Part shown: in pieces, positions 1 to 11,455 of the stretch
How the letters are laid out: the number at the start of each line of letters is the position of its first letter
Position numbering within the stretch: the stretch's first letter is position 1
Source: Cepaea nemoralis
Taxonomy: Eukaryota; Mollusca; Gastropoda; Stylommatophora; Helicidae
Assembly (NCBI GenBank): GCA_014155875.1
Contig: JACEFZ010011710.1
Location: 62,001 to 126,000 of the forward strand
DNA length: 64,000 nucleotides
Direction: 5' to 3'
Translations under genes and position numbers: made by a program
The notes under the pieces: generated by a model
Seen by the model: only the letters and a program-made list of their open reading frames with translations
What the model was told of the DNA's origin: nothing
Databases searched by the model: none

Positions 1-190
1 ATAAGCCAAGCAAATAATAACCTTATCTCCCTTGATGAAACTGACTTTAAGAGGTTGAATCGTGTACATATTTAGGTAGCAGTGTAGACAAAGATGGAAC
101 AGACACAGAAGTTTAACAATACAGAAGGCAAGAGGAGCTCTCATAGCACTATGACAATTGTGGAAGGTTAAAAAACAAACTTAAACAATG
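1..190 (+). pseudogene. LINE reverse transcriptase fragment, left window edge
   Basis: The plus strand reads ANNNLISLDETDFKRLNR and, after a frame change, TYLGSSVDKDGTDTEV, the segment after the RT palm in non-LTR retrotransposons (Tyr-Leu-Gly-Ser followed by Asp-Gly). Frameshifted and truncated. It is the same family as the opposite-strand piece at 1,549-1,800. Confidence 0.65.
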
Positions 191-557
191 GGTACCAAAT
201 TTAGAATATTTAACTCAAATGATAAATTAGCACCTCTATATGGATAAAAAATATATCTAATTTTTTGATATCTCATGTAGCTCCCCCTATGTACTCCCTA
301 TATTATTCATCTCTGTCAATAATTTTCTTCCCCATTTTTTTTTAGTCTTGCCCAATTTCGGTGCCTTCTGGGCTCCAAGGAGAGAACTTTCTAGTGATAC
401 TATTCTCAGAGTTTTTGGTTTTTTTTACCAAATGTCCCAATGTCTTTTGCTCACCTCTTGATTCACTGATAAATGTTTAGTTATTTCCATTGGTGATTCT
501 GTAATACCGTGTTAGTGCAGTCTTGCACAGCCACCAATTAATGAATGTTTGTAGTTT
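191..557. other. AT-rich spacer, nothing recognised
   Basis: No open frame, tandem repeat or known element was recognised between the LINE fragment and the composite SINE locus. Confidence 0.5.
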
Positions 558-1366
558 ATTAGTAATTGATTTATTTGGTTGTTTCAAGATTTTAGATTTA
601 AAGATTGAGCGCAACCCATTACTGTCAACGCTGATTGTATTCCGGTACGAACCTAAGGCCTTGTCCAAATCAGATTAGAAGCACTAAACTTGAGTTTCGC
701 TCTCATTTGAGCTCGTCAGTAGTGCATATCCCTGACGACCCGGGATCGAACTCCGGACTTTAGGCGCCTGGTGTGCCTTGCCAGATCGAGAAGACCTGAT
801 CATTTGGGGCCAATTGATGGATGTCAGTCGCGGTGATTGGGCAAATTTTGAGCTAAAGCCTACGATGGGTGATGTGATATTCTAGTGTGATAATTTGGTT
901 GTGTCTAGCGTGAGCTGCGTGGTTACACACCTGCCTCATACGCCAGTGATCCGGAGTTTGATCCCAGGTCCCGTCAGGGATATGCATTACTGACGAGCTC
1001 AGATGAGAGCGGAACTCTAGTCTGATGCTTATAATCTGACATGGACAAGGCCTTAGGTTTCATACCGGAATACGATTAGCATTGCCAGTAGTGTGTTGTG
1101 CTTAATCTTTAAACCTCAAATCCAGAAACAACCAACTAAATCAGTTTGTTCATTGTTCACTGGACTTTAGGCACCTGGTGTGCCTTGCCAGATTGAGAAG
1201 ACCTGATCATTTGGGGTCACATCGATTGACGGATGTCAGTCGCTTGTATCGGGCAAATTTTGAGCTATAGCCTACGATGGGTGACATGATATTCTAATTC
1301 AATAATTTGGTCGCGTCTAGCGTGAGCCGAATGTTCAAGTGGTTACACACCCGCCTTACACGCCAG
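558..1366. repeat. Composite tRNA-SINE (B) / spacer (A) repeat, locus 1
   Basis: Order: B unit in reverse (558-745), A unit (751-912), B unit forward (915-1,145), second A unit (1,156-1,325), truncated B head (1,330-1,366). B has a tRNA-like start (tggttacacacctgcc, then gagtttgatccc like a pol III B box) and a body ending in a (t)caaatcc-gaaacaacca motif. A starts with actttaggcgcctggtgtgc. The same A-B order occurs at 22.4-23.0 kb, so A and B travel together. Confidence 0.75.
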
Positions 1367-1548
1367 TTATTAGTAATTGTTTGCGTCATTCTCCATGTTT
1401 CTAATTCATACAGTATTGATTTAACATTCACACATAACAAGCGTTGAATATGTTCAGTTTAATTTCTGTTTACATGCATTAATGTCCCATAGCTGTCAAA
1501 GCTTCTCTTGCATTTTGTATTCTTATTTTATTTTTATGTTCCTCCATC

Positions 1549-1800
1549 TCAGTATACATTGCTACCTAAATAGGTGTATGATCGCATCTCTTGAAGTGAG
1601 GTTTCACCAGGGGAGATCAGGTTATCATCTGCTTGGTTTATTCTCATTACCATTGTCTTTTCTCTATGAATCTTGGGACCTAATTGTTGAGACCTCTCAT
1701 CTAATGTGTTTAGTTTCTCTTGCATCTGATTTTGTGTGAGGGGCAGGAGAATATCATCATTGAAGTTAAGAACATTGAGATGCTTTGTTGATTGAATTAA
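1549..1800 (-). pseudogene. LINE reverse transcriptase palm fragment
   Basis: The minus strand reads LNFNDDILLPLTQNQMQEKL, LGPKIHREKTMVMRINQ and TYLGSNVY, all in one frame. This is the RT region with the catalytic (A/F)-x-DD box (here Asn-Asp-Asp) and the Lys-Thr motif of non-LTR elements. Upstream parts are absent. Confidence 0.75.
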
Positions 1801-1989
1801 ATTTCTGGTGATACTTATTCTTGTCTTCATAATCCAGTACCCCAGGAATGCTACCTGGTCAAAAAAGCACGCTATTGTCGAATGTGTTGGCCTACGGGTT
1901 TCGGCCCAAGGGCGCATAACAGACACACCGCAATCATATCTGAAAAAACGGATGAACGAAAAGAAGAAGATAATCCAGTACAGTAAGAA

Positions 1990-2295
1990 AGCCTTGGTCA
2001 GCTAGGATGGAAGCTCCGACAGGCGGACAGATAGAGCATTGATTTGCTGATCCGGCAGCTTCTGCAGCTTGTCTTGTTCTAGACGTTTTGGTATTACCTT
2101 TCCTCTGGAGTAAACTAGGCAGGCCGAAAGAGGGATCATGCTGCATGGGCAACACATGGTCCCTACAGTCCAGCCCAGACTTTGTTCTGTGAAGAGGTAT
2201 AACATTTGCTGCTGCCATGGGTTGTAGTTATTATGCCTTATTGGCAGCACAATGCAAGAAACTATCATCTGTCAGGATGGCAAGGTGCCATTAAG
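1990..2295 (+). pseudogene. LINE 3' terminal fragment
   Basis: The end (Met-Gln-Glu-Thr-Ile-Ile-Cys-Gln-Asp-Gly-Lys-Val-Pro) matches in sequence the reverse copy ending at about 7,950. It has lost the frame; only the 3' portion is present. Confidence 0.5.
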
Positions 2296-2496
2296 AATAA
2301 TAAAAGTGACAAAAGATATCCCCGTCTTAACTTGTGTTCTTTTTCCAAAAGACAATGTCAGTAGGTAGACCTTAATACTGGTTTGTGTTTGTTTGTTACA
2401 GACATGCTGGGTCAGCAGCCGACAGTAGAAAACCTGGTCAATTCCTTGATTGTTGATTTGGATGAGAACATTCAGCAGCAGAGAGGATTGTGATGT

Positions 2497-2722
2497 GGCA
2501 GTATGTTAGGAATCACTTCAGCTTGTCAGAGATAAATATAATCTGACACTGGTTGCAAATATTTATTTTCTAAATCACAAAATGTTGATTGTTGTGCGAT
2601 TGTTTTTTTTTTTTTTGCAGTGTGTTAGGAATCAATTTATCAGAGATCAAATACAGTCTGACACAGGTTGCAACTGTTTGATATTTTCTAAATCACAAAA
2701 TGTTGATTGTTGTGTGATTTAT
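2497..2722. repeat. Tandem duplication, about 115 bp, two copies
   Basis: Both copies contain tgttaggaatca, cagagat(c)aaata, and the identical run ctaaatcacaaaatgttgat. They are separated by a T14 tract. Confidence 0.8.
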
Positions 2723-2764
2723 TAGCTGTGAAAAGTGAATATTAAAAATACAATTTTACAGAAT

Positions 2765-2960
2765 TTTTTACATAATGTGTTTCATTCATTCATTATGTGC
2801 CATACCAACAAGTGTGGATGGTCATGGTTCACTATCTTACACGATCACCAGAGCCTTGGCTCAGGTCTTTGGTCTTGTCCCAATGTTAGAATCAAGTACT
2901 TTACCAACCGACCTAGACATCATGGTTGTCTATCAAGTCCATCATCCCGTTTCATGTATC
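2765..2960 (-). pseudogene. LINE 3' end fragment
   Basis: Starts with attcattcatt and atgtgccat-ccaa-aagtgtgg, clearly the same sequence as 54,222-54,330. That copy is the 3' end of a LINE whose RT tail is recognisable. Confidence 0.6.
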
Positions 2961-2999
2961 AGCACATGCTATCTTTCCTGGCTATGAAGATGACATGAA

Positions 3000-3240
3000 A
3001 CAGTCTACAGAAAAGAGGACTTCCGGTCCAGTATGGTGGAAAGGCAGGCCATCCATTAAGTAAAAGGATGAAGTGTTGTTTGAGTCTGGCCATGGTTTGC
3101 TTCTGCATTTTCATCATTTGGACTTGTTGTACATGGTTCCATCATCCGGCTACTTAATTTAGTGCTTGGTGCGACACTGTGAGCTTTGGATATCATGTGG
3201 AAAGCCTTATCGTCTGTCTCAAATATATCGAAGCATTATA
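3000..3240. repeat. Interspersed repeat shared with 23,690-23,900
   Basis: Shares acttccggtcc-atggtgg-ggcatt, the catggttccatcatcc(g)gctact block and an atgggctttgg-like end with the second copy. Class not recognised. It ends in a (TA)n tract at about 3,238-3,250. Confidence 0.55.
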
Positions 3241-3779
3241 TATATATATAGGTAGATTCCAGCCGTCTCTATGTAATTAGAAGGACTTCCTGTTAAGTGT
3301 TAGGCTTCCGTGGATATAACTTTATACGTAATGTACATCATATTACAGCCAAAGTATCATTTATTTCTTCACATCACATACTATATAACTCTACAGCATA
3401 CAGCTCACGAGATGCAGCGATTTATGCCAGGCAAAAAAAATAATGCAATATTTGATTTATGGTGTGGGTTTTATTTTGATGTTATCTGAACGTTAAAACA
3501 GTGAAGCTCTCTGGTTCATTTGCCCTAATTATTCTCTAAATTACCATTTTCAGTAGATTGATGTGTATCAGAATGTGGTCATGGTATCTTTACAATAATA
3601 ATACCAATTGTAAAGAGACAATAATCTAGAAGGTCTGCAAAAATAACCTCATACAGTATTTATTTTAGACCTAATATGTCTCTGATGGCACTTGTGGAGC
3701 GTTTGTCTATCAAGGAACAAACAATTTCTTTTGCCATCAATTGTGAAATGCAATATATCGGTCAATTGAGGTGGGAAAA

Positions 3780-4020
3780 GCAATCAATCAGGTGCCATCT
3801 CCACAGTGAAGGTTGGCTGTAATGGATCTCCAACACTGTCTGTCTCTCGTTCTGACTGTACATTCTGTCAGATTGTTGTCTACCTCTTGCCCTACAGTAT
3901 GGTTTTTATAAGAGTATTATGTCTCTTAATGTGGTTGAAACATTTCACTTGCCTCTTTTTGTATTTCTTTCATCAACTCTCTTTTCATTCCCAGTTTTTC
4001 TAGAACTTCTGTATTTGATT
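3780..4020 (-). pseudogene. LINE 3' fragment (same family as 57,050-57,400)
   Basis: caatcaatca, then gtgaaggttggctgtaatgg and a cagtatggtttttat block, are shared with the 57-kb copy, where the minus strand reads TILEGRVEGKQAACKQRYKL. Confidence 0.5.
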
Positions 4021-4077
4021 GTTTTTGAGGTGAGGTAGAGAGTTCTTAAGAGCTATTTTGAGTAAATCCTGACATCT

Positions 4078-4702
4078 GTTGCCACATAACGGCACATGCA
4101 CCACCAAATATAAAGAAGAGACCTTATTGGATTTCCCAGACAGTCACAAAACTGGATGACAAATATGAGAAACCAAGGGAATAAAAACAATGTCATTGAA
4201 CGGCAACGGGAGACGCTGTGAATTTGTGGATTCGAAAGGATGTGTTTATAAAAGGCTCCGTGTGAAGGTGACACCTGGAGGAGGTGATTTCGTGATGAGG
4301 CAGCTGGGAGTCTGGAGAGGAATTTGTTGAAGACAACACAATGGTAGAACGACCGGGTGTAGATACCTAGACTTTTATTCAAGCGGTTGAACTGAGGATT
4401 TGGATAATTAGGCCTCAAGGGCAGCGAGCTGGACCTGGAGCTCGTAGGTAGATGTTATTTAAGTGAGCACCGATCCTGCGTATAGGGATCAGCTCACGTT
4501 TCTACAAGAGTTATATCCTGGTGTCCTGCGGCAGAATAAACGTCTTAAATCGTCTGCCCGACTTGAGTCTGCCATATGTTCATAATCCTGTTCATATAAG
4601 GTAGAACATGTTTTGTTGTTCTGATCTGTTCGTGACGAGTTCAATTTGAGTTGCTTTGAGTGTCCGGTCCCGGTGGAATTGGAGGACAGGCACTTCGAGA
4701 CA
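4078..4702 (+). repeat. LTR relic of a retroviral-type element (approximate 5' limit)
   Basis: A TATAAAAGG box near 4,246, an AATAAA signal near 4,535 and a CA end two bases before a tRNA-Pro primer site give the U3-R-U5 layout on the plus strand. The left limit is chosen at a TGTTGCC and is uncertain. No second LTR and no gag/pol were found, so only the 5' end of the element remains. Confidence 0.55.
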
Positions 4703-4704
4703 TG

Positions 4705-4743
4705 TGGGGGCTCGTCCGGGATTTGAACCCGGGACCTCTCGCA
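4705..4743 (+). promoter_or_regulatory. Primer binding site, 39 nt complementary to tRNA-Pro
   Basis: Starts TGGGGGCTCGTCCGGGAT, the classical tRNA-Pro primer site of gammaretrovirus-like elements, and continues with ttgaacccgggacctctcgc, the complement of the T loop, T stem and part of the anticodon stem. The leading TGG pairs with the non-genomic CCA, so this was made by reverse transcription and is not a nuclear tRNA gene. Confidence 0.75.
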
Positions 4744-5220
4744 AACTATTCACATGGGCAAACTCCCATGAGTTGCGCTCTTGGCAACACGCAACTTGTA
4801 CATCAGTATCACAGTGTTATAATCATTCATGAGAATTAATACAATATAATAGTATAACAGCTCTCACACTGTCTCCGCTTAAACACAGCTCGCTTCACAA
4901 CTCAATCAACTCAATCACGCCATCAATATTACAATCATATCACAACGCTCACAAAACACAACTACTGCCCTACGTCTGTCCATCTCGCTGTCCTGAACCC
5001 GTCTGCCTAACCCAGGTACGTTAGGCCAGTTCACGGCTGCTCAGTTTGTGAGACCCGTGTGGTGTGGTGACCACGGGCCTTAGCCTGGTTGTAGGTTGAT
5101 TCGCACTTGGTGACCGTGCTGCAGGACGCCAGGCTATCTGCCCTGTTCTCCTGCTGTGACCTGTCTCCTGTTTATCCCTGTCATACAGGGTATTGGGTCC
5201 CTGACAACATCTGGAAGTGA
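4744..5220 (+). other. Probable leader of the LTR relic, non-coding
   Basis: Unusually C-rich stretch with no long frame, directly after the primer site; the GC level rises from 5,000 to 5,200. A LINE fragment replaces the rest of the element at about 5,225. Confidence 0.35.
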
Positions 5221-5224
5221 ATCA

Positions 5225-5560
5225 TGGACGGTCAGCAGATTAGTGAGGAATTATGTGGAAATTGCGGAGATGTGGTTTTATTTTAGACTGATGAAACCAC
5301 CAGGAACAAATAAAGCATAATGATGATATATTAAAAGAAGTAAACTCACAGAGAGAACTGGTTACTTGCATCACAAGCAGACAATCTACATTCTTTGGGC
5401 ACATTATGAGAAGGGGAAGGCTGGAGTATGTCGCAACAGTGAGACAGTCGGAGGGGAAGACCAAGAGAGAAGTTGTTGGACAGTCTGACATCATGGCATG
5501 GAGGAACATTGATATCAGAAATGATTGGCAGTACACAAAACAGAAGGCTGTGGACAGACA
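5225..5560 (+). pseudogene. LINE C-terminal fragment
   Basis: The plus strand reads TFFGHIMRRGRLEYVATVRQ and EGKTKREVVGQSDIMAWRN, the typical Gly-His-x-x-Arg plus Gly-Lys-x-x-Arg-Gly-Arg tail after the RT of non-LTR elements. Upstream it has lost the frame. Confidence 0.7.
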
Positions 5561-5564
5561 TAAC

Positions 5565-6530
5565 CAACACCACACCTTATGGACTATAAGAAGAAATCAA
5601 GTATTTCTATTGGTTAAGGGGAACAAATGTGCACTTGTGGTAGTTGCGAGTGTGAACACTGGGATACGACAGGTGCATTCAACAGCTACCAGCTACAGAT
5701 ATAAACAAACTGGCATCTCTATACTTCGACAACTGCTTAGAGAGACACAGTATACCTAGTTGTGTCTTGAGTGCAACAACATCAAATCTAATCTTACAAA
5801 CATCGTTCGCAAGTGAACAATGAACACGCAACTCAAGCATGAGTTTTACACATTTATTGATTGAATTAAGCATTTACTATAAAATCAAATTATGCTACAG
5901 ATAAATTGAACACTCTACAATGATACATGTGTTGTCATAGGTCAACAGCATTTGGGTTAGGGAAAGGATGTGCAGTCATGAAAGATATCAGCACACAGTT
6001 TCATGCAGACTTTAGCATCAGCACATGGCTCAATAAAACATTAATATCACCATATGACTGAATGGCAGCATTAACATCAGTACGTAACTGAGTGGAGATA
6101 TTACCACACCACTCTGATTAAATCATTAACATAAAAAATTTAACCATTCTCGCGCATTTTAAATGACATGTTATCACAATCGACATCCCCAAACACTGGG
6201 TATTCCCATCAGTGCTCAGCCCTTCGATGCAGCAACCATCTTAGAGTATCTCCACTCACCGTTCCTGTAAGGAGTTGGTTGTAATATCTCCTCTCTCCGG
6301 CCCTCGAAGATGACATCAGTATGCTTGGTCCTATCGAACAGGCGTCCAAGACTTGTTATCTGCCAGCTGGGTCCAGACTGCATTGATGATAATGGCCCTG
6401 TTCATCCTTTTTTCTATTTGTATGGTGCATTTATTGCCGGGACATTATTCAGTCCTTCCTTAACCACTTTCTTGAAGTAAATCTTCACTCAACCATTGTC
6501 AGCACATTTCAGAAATCTCCATGAATTAAT
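5565..6530. other. Intergenic, no gene seen
   Basis: AT-rich. Short loosely repeated phrases (tggct-aat-a, catcagtac) at 5,990-6,120 suggest an old minisatellite. No coding signal. Confidence 0.4.
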
Positions 6531-6539
6531 ATATACACA

Positions 6540-7025
6540 CATCAGCTCTGTGGCGAAGGGGTTACGGATGCAATTCATAACCCCACCTACCACGTTCGAA
6601 ACACAGCTGCGAGCGATTTGGCAGCAGACTATCTTGCATTGGTTTTCATACAATATGAATGCTCATCATTCAGAAAGCAATGACAAACTTTTTTTTTCGC
6701 ATATCCTTTACAGGACATCGCTGTCAAAATCAGCATCTTTCAGCTGATTGTTGATTTCTTGGCAAGATTACGCTCTGTAGTTTGCCATTGCTTTCTGAGC
6801 GACCGGCTCACATACACCGTAAGTTACCGACGCGGAGAGAACCGTTATCAATCTCATGCACTCACGTCACGTTACCAGAGTATACAGGATTACAGAGAAA
6901 GTCGTGTAACCCTAGACCAGAGAGACCGGCAATGACAAAACTACTGAACGTAAAACTTCTCAAGAAATCACAAGCAGCCACAAAATGCTGGGGTTGACGC
7001 AGCGTCCTGTAAAGGATATGTAATT
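6540..7025. repeat. SINE family E, forward copy split by a reverse copy
   Basis: Forward head 6,546-6,690 (gcgaaggggtta, cagctgcgagcgatttggca), then a reverse E copy from 6,698 (catatcctttacaggaca) to about 6,890, then the forward 3' part 6,930-7,020 (tactgaacgtaaaact, tgctggggttgac, cgtcctgtaaaggatatg). A nested insertion or fold-back of one family. Confidence 0.75.
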
Positions 7026-7239
7026 AAGATAAAATATATAGATATACATGATACCCCGAAGTAGGAACTTACTATAGCTTTGTGGTAAGATAGGCCCATC
7101 ACATTTTACAGACTTGAATGCATAGAGGAAAAGACGGCCAGTCTTTCCTCTGTTAAAAATATATATAATATATCAAAACCACATTTCAAGCCATGAGACA
7201 TAGAGGGTGTTTGGTGCTTGACCAATCGGCCCTCAATGG

Positions 7240-7420
7240 GTGATATGGTCAATATTACGCCAGCTACTTCTTCCTAGAAAATGTCCTGGCACAGATTTGA
7301 ACTGGGTTAGTGGGGAGTCTCCACCTCGACGGGGAAGTGAACACATGGCTACTGGACTGGGAGGCAAGCATGCTAAACACTGCCCTACAACAGCTCCATT
7401 CAATGATTGAATGACGTCGG
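7240..7420 (-). repeat. SINE family D, reverse
   Basis: Reverse complement has a tRNA-like head (gagctgttgtagggcagtg), a B-box-like gttcaaatctgtgccagg and the aaatgtcctgg-like body seen at 42,986 and 63,537. Confidence 0.6.
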
Positions 7421-7634
7421 TGAGAAAGTGGATTTCCAGGAGCAAAATACTCAAAGACTTAAAGTTTCACAACTAACTTTCCTATTGAATTAGCAGTTAA
7501 GTGAGTTCTGACTACACAAATATCAGCATATGTCAAGTCACTTGAAGTGGCATAAATACCGTCAGTCATGACAGATGGCAGGCAAAAGTCAACACATACT
7601 AGAAGGGTTGACCAAAAGGTGCATATGCAGTAGC

Positions 7635-7830
7635 TCTGCTGTAAGCCTGGCACAGCGAAAATGAAGAATCCCCACACCGGGCGCATCATGCCAGACCCAT
7701 ATGAGTCTAGATCATTCAGCACTCAGTGGGTTGGTGTCCCGCTGGCCACTTTTACCACCTGAGATATTTCCTGGTACCCATTTTAGATTGGGGTCACCAG
7801 GAGCCCAACCGAATTGTAAAAATCCCACAT
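7635..7830 (-). repeat. SINE family C, truncated
   Basis: Contains tgccagacccatatgagtct, tagatcattcagcac and cctggtacccattttaga, the 3' body of family C, which is complete at 46,670-46,900. The tRNA head is missing. Confidence 0.65.
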
Positions 7831-7944
7831 GTGGAATTGAAATTCACTGGCACATTGTAAGTTTTCACTGCATGCAATCAGTCTGATATACTGAGTAACT
7901 GTCAACTAGGACGTCTATGCAGACTTGACACATGGATCATTCAT

Positions 7945-8700
7945 TCATTCATGGCACCTTGCCATCTTGACAGACGATAGTTTGTTACATTGTGCTTCAA
8001 AAAGGCATAACTACAACCCATGGCGGTAGCGAATGTAACTGATAAGGCCAATTCACGCTGTAAATGTTTGTCCACAGTAGATGCATGTGAACACATGGTC
8101 ATTTCCACCATCATGCACCATCTTAAGTCTCACACGCTCGGTGAGTGGCTTATCTGCAATAATTTTCTCCTTTGTCATTCCATTTCTGATATTTGCCCTC
8201 CATGCAACACGTTCAGCGGCGACTTGCTCCCAATGTGCATTATCAATGCCTGTATCAATCACGTCCCGCTTACACACACATGGATCACTAACATTACAAT
8301 TCAGGTACTGCTGAGAGTTAAGTTTTCATTGCATATAATCACACACAATCATTTCAGCAAGCTGGGTGAGATTCTTCCTTCTTATCTGCCTAAATTTACC
8401 TCAGTGAAGTGTTGGGTGGAGATGTAAGGATCTTTTGTGTTATCTTTCCAATGAGCTTTGTAGGTTGGGATTCATTCCTCTAAAGTTGTTCTTGATCCCA
8501 TCACTCCATCTTTTGCATGATCTTCCCCTTGCTCTGAATCCATTATATTTCTTCAATGTGGCTCTTTGTGGCAGGTACAAGGGCATTCTTGTGAGATGAC
8601 CAAACAATTTAATCTGTTGTTCTTTAATGAAGTGCATGACTGCTTTCAGCCCCAGTCTTCTAATTTCCTTGTTCCTAATTCTACCTCTCAACAGCTCTTT
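7945..8700 (-). pseudogene. LINE C-terminal region
   Basis: Two readable minus-strand blocks: IRRLGLKAVMHFIKEQQIKL with FGHLTRMPLY and RARGRSCKRW (8,691-8,440), then CKRDVIDTGIDNAHWEQVAA with ERVAWR and CIYCGQTF (8,277-8,060). This is the RT tail, the Cys-Lys-Arg-Asp/Trp-Glu block and a terminal C2-type finger of a non-LTR retrotransposon. Frame broken between the blocks. Confidence 0.8.
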
Positions 8701-9420
8701 TTAGGCATCTCATCTCAGTTTTTATAGGATGATATTCAACATGTTGAAAATATCTTTTTATACTGGTCACACATCCAAATTTATGATTTCTTCAAAGAGA
8801 ACATTACTGCTTTATATAAATTCCTGCAATCCGATCAGAAGATTACCTCCTGAACATTGACCCCATAACAACTGGACGGTTTGATCAGAATGAAACAATG
8901 TATAAGACCCTGATATTGTGATCTCAAAAAGAATTAGCAAAAAAAAAAAAAAAAACCCACATGTATAATATACAAAATCAAAAGACACATCAGGTATGAA
9001 ATATTCAGATCTCGAACGGCAACACTGAAAGTATTTAACATGTTGCTAGGTTACAATGAAGCAAAAACTGCAGCATTCAAACAACAAACTGTAAGAACTA
9101 ACAGCATATTCAATATGAGCAATTTGCTTGCAGTTATAACTTGTCTGTCATTCTTCAGGCTAAACTGTTCCCTTCTTTCTCCCACCTCCTCCATCATTAT
9201 CATACATTCTGACTGTTACCTAATCCAGATTCAAACATTACTGTTAGCCAATGGACTATTAGATCTCAGTACAATTTGTCACAGGCTATAACATATAAAA
9301 GCCATATTTGGGCTAAATGTTGAACACAAGGCATCATATGGAATGTCTTCAGTTCAGTAGCTGCAGATTCAACTTTAAAAGTACAAATAACTAAAGGATC
9401 CTTTTCACACAACTTGGGCA
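8701..9420. other. Intergenic, no gene seen
   Basis: AT-rich with an A18 tract at 8,939. One 83-residue plus ORF (9,040-9,291) has no recognisable feature and is probably chance. Confidence 0.4.
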
Positions 9421-9424
9421 TATG

Positions 9425-9615
9425 TTGTTAGCCCCATATTTGTATAGATCATTCAGCACTGGAAGGATGATGAGGTCAATACCAAGAGGTCACCTTTACT
9501 TCCCAGTTTAGGGTTGAGTCAACCCAGGGGTCCAAGCTTATAAACAATGTGAATTCAAACCCATGACCATCAGGCCAGCGTGCTAGTTCTATGCTACCAC
9601 AGCTCCCAAGTTCAG
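9425..9615 (-). repeat. SINE family C, reverse
   Basis: Contains atagatcattcagcactgga, ggtcacctttacttcccag and, at 9,545-9,610, the reverse of a tRNA-like head (gagctgtggtagcatag and a B box). Nearly full length. Confidence 0.65.
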
Positions 9616-9619
9616 TATG

Positions 9620-10300
9620 ACTTTCTTTAAATGTTACTTATCTAGAATAACAAGTCACGTAAAGTTATTCAGTCCACAAAGTCTGTTATGAAGTTTTACT
9701 TCCAAAATGTGACCCCACCACAAATCTACCTTTGCACTTATTCTTGGGAAATGAATGTCGTGTTTCCCCTTGCCTTCCAAACCCACATAAGAGATTTACA
9801 GGCTATAAGATTATACCGTGAGTCGCTTTACAATAACATTTATAGTATTCACATTCTGCATATTTTCACTGGAAATCTCATTGTGAACATATCTCCTCTG
9901 ACAAAATTCAGATGTAAGTTTCAATTATTAATTAACAAAATGGTGCACTTTATTATGCATATTTAATGAATGTAAATGTAAAACATGAATTAGTTATGGG
10001 CGGACTTTTGTGTATAAATATACACTGCAAGAGTGTTTCTGGCCCTCAAAAATAGAGCATATAATCTTGCATGATTTATAAAGCAATAACTTGTAACTGA
10101 TCATAGATATCAAAAATCATAGATATCAAAAATCATAGCTGTAGTTTGCTAGCAGTTACTTGTTATCACCTGCCTGGTGGTGGCATCCAGTTAAGTAGTT
10201 TACCAAGCATATATGCTTGAAAAATTAGAGCATGATGCAGATGAGGTATGCAATATTTTTGACATAGTTCAGACATATTTTGTTTGATAGAAATAATCTT
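9620..10300. other. Intergenic, no gene seen
   Basis: AT-rich. A 92-residue plus ORF at 9,688-9,966 has no known motif. A triplicated short phrase (atagatatcaaaaatc) is at 10,104-10,138. Confidence 0.35.
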
Positions 10301-10930
10301 ACCATAGACACTTTTATCACAAGATAGAAACAATCTCAAACATGATATAGTAAAAACACTTACCACTAAATAGAAAAGACAAGACACTTATCACATGACA
10401 GAAATCATTTGAACATGATGCAGACAAGACACTTAATGCAAGATATAAACATACAGAGACAAGACACTTATCGCAATATTTAAAAAAAAAAGACAAAACA
10501 ATTATCACAAGATAGACACATACAGTCAAGACACTATCACCTAATAGAAACATACAAACAAGACACTATCGTCTAATAAAAACATACAGACAAGACACTT
10601 ATCACAATATAAAAACACAGACAAGACACTTATCTCAAGATAAAAACATTCAGACAAGATATCTCAAGATAAAAACATACAGACAATATACTTATCACAA
10701 GATAAAAACATTCACATAAGACACTTATCACAAGATAAAATCATTCACACAAGACACTTATCACAAGATGAAAACATTCACATTAGACACTCATCACAAG
10801 ATAAAAACATACAGACATGACACTTGTCATTCGATAAAATAATACAGACAAGACGCTTATCACCACACATAAACCATGTCAACCAGAACACACACAAGAC
10901 ATCACCAAATAGAAACAAACTGTGCAGACA
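10300..10930. repeat. Degenerate minisatellite, about 35 bp unit
   Basis: About 17 copies of a gacaagacacttatcacaag / ataaaaacataca unit, variable in length, best conserved at 10,560-10,830. Confidence 0.85.
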
Positions 10931-11455
10931 CATATCACAGAATAGAAAGTCTTAAATCTTCCTAAATAAAAGCTTAAATCCAAGGAAAACTAGAAATTGA
11001 TTAGCTTGTACTTCCCACTCCTCAGAAACATGCTTAACATTGGGAAATCCTAAAATTATATACAAGGATGTAATAGTTATACATGGTTTCAAACCCACAT
11101 GCACAGATTATGTGTCACTTTTGTTCCTGCACGGCAATTTTAACCAACAGAGGTAAAAGAGCAGATTATATAAAGTAATGCAGACAACTTCTGAAAGATA
11201 AATCAAACCACTGACTGAACTTAATTCAACAAGCATCAAGTTATTATGCAACAAAAAGAACATGTATCCTCCATCACAGACACTGATTCAGGGATGTAAA
11301 CGTGGTAAATCTGGCACATAAATTGAGTTACAGCAAAATCAGACTCCTTCACAGATAAAATTCTTAACATGATCTGTATCTATTTTACAAGGCTGGTTGT
11401 GGTTCAGAAAAAAAAAACCTGTTTGCTATCACAACCATTCTGCCACCAAGCATTA
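10931..11455. other. Intergenic, no gene seen
   Basis: AT-rich sequence without repeats or coding signal between the 35-bp minisatellite and the possible exon at 11.46 kb. Confidence 0.4.

Noticed and set aside
4053..4418. 121-residue minus-strand ORF
   Set aside because: Lies antisense inside the LTR relic, has no motif, and overlaps the TATA box of the LTR on the other strand.
5406..5759. 117-residue plus-strand ORF as a gene
   Set aside because: The first half is a LINE tail (RRGRLEYVATVRQ), and the rest is unrelated read-through.
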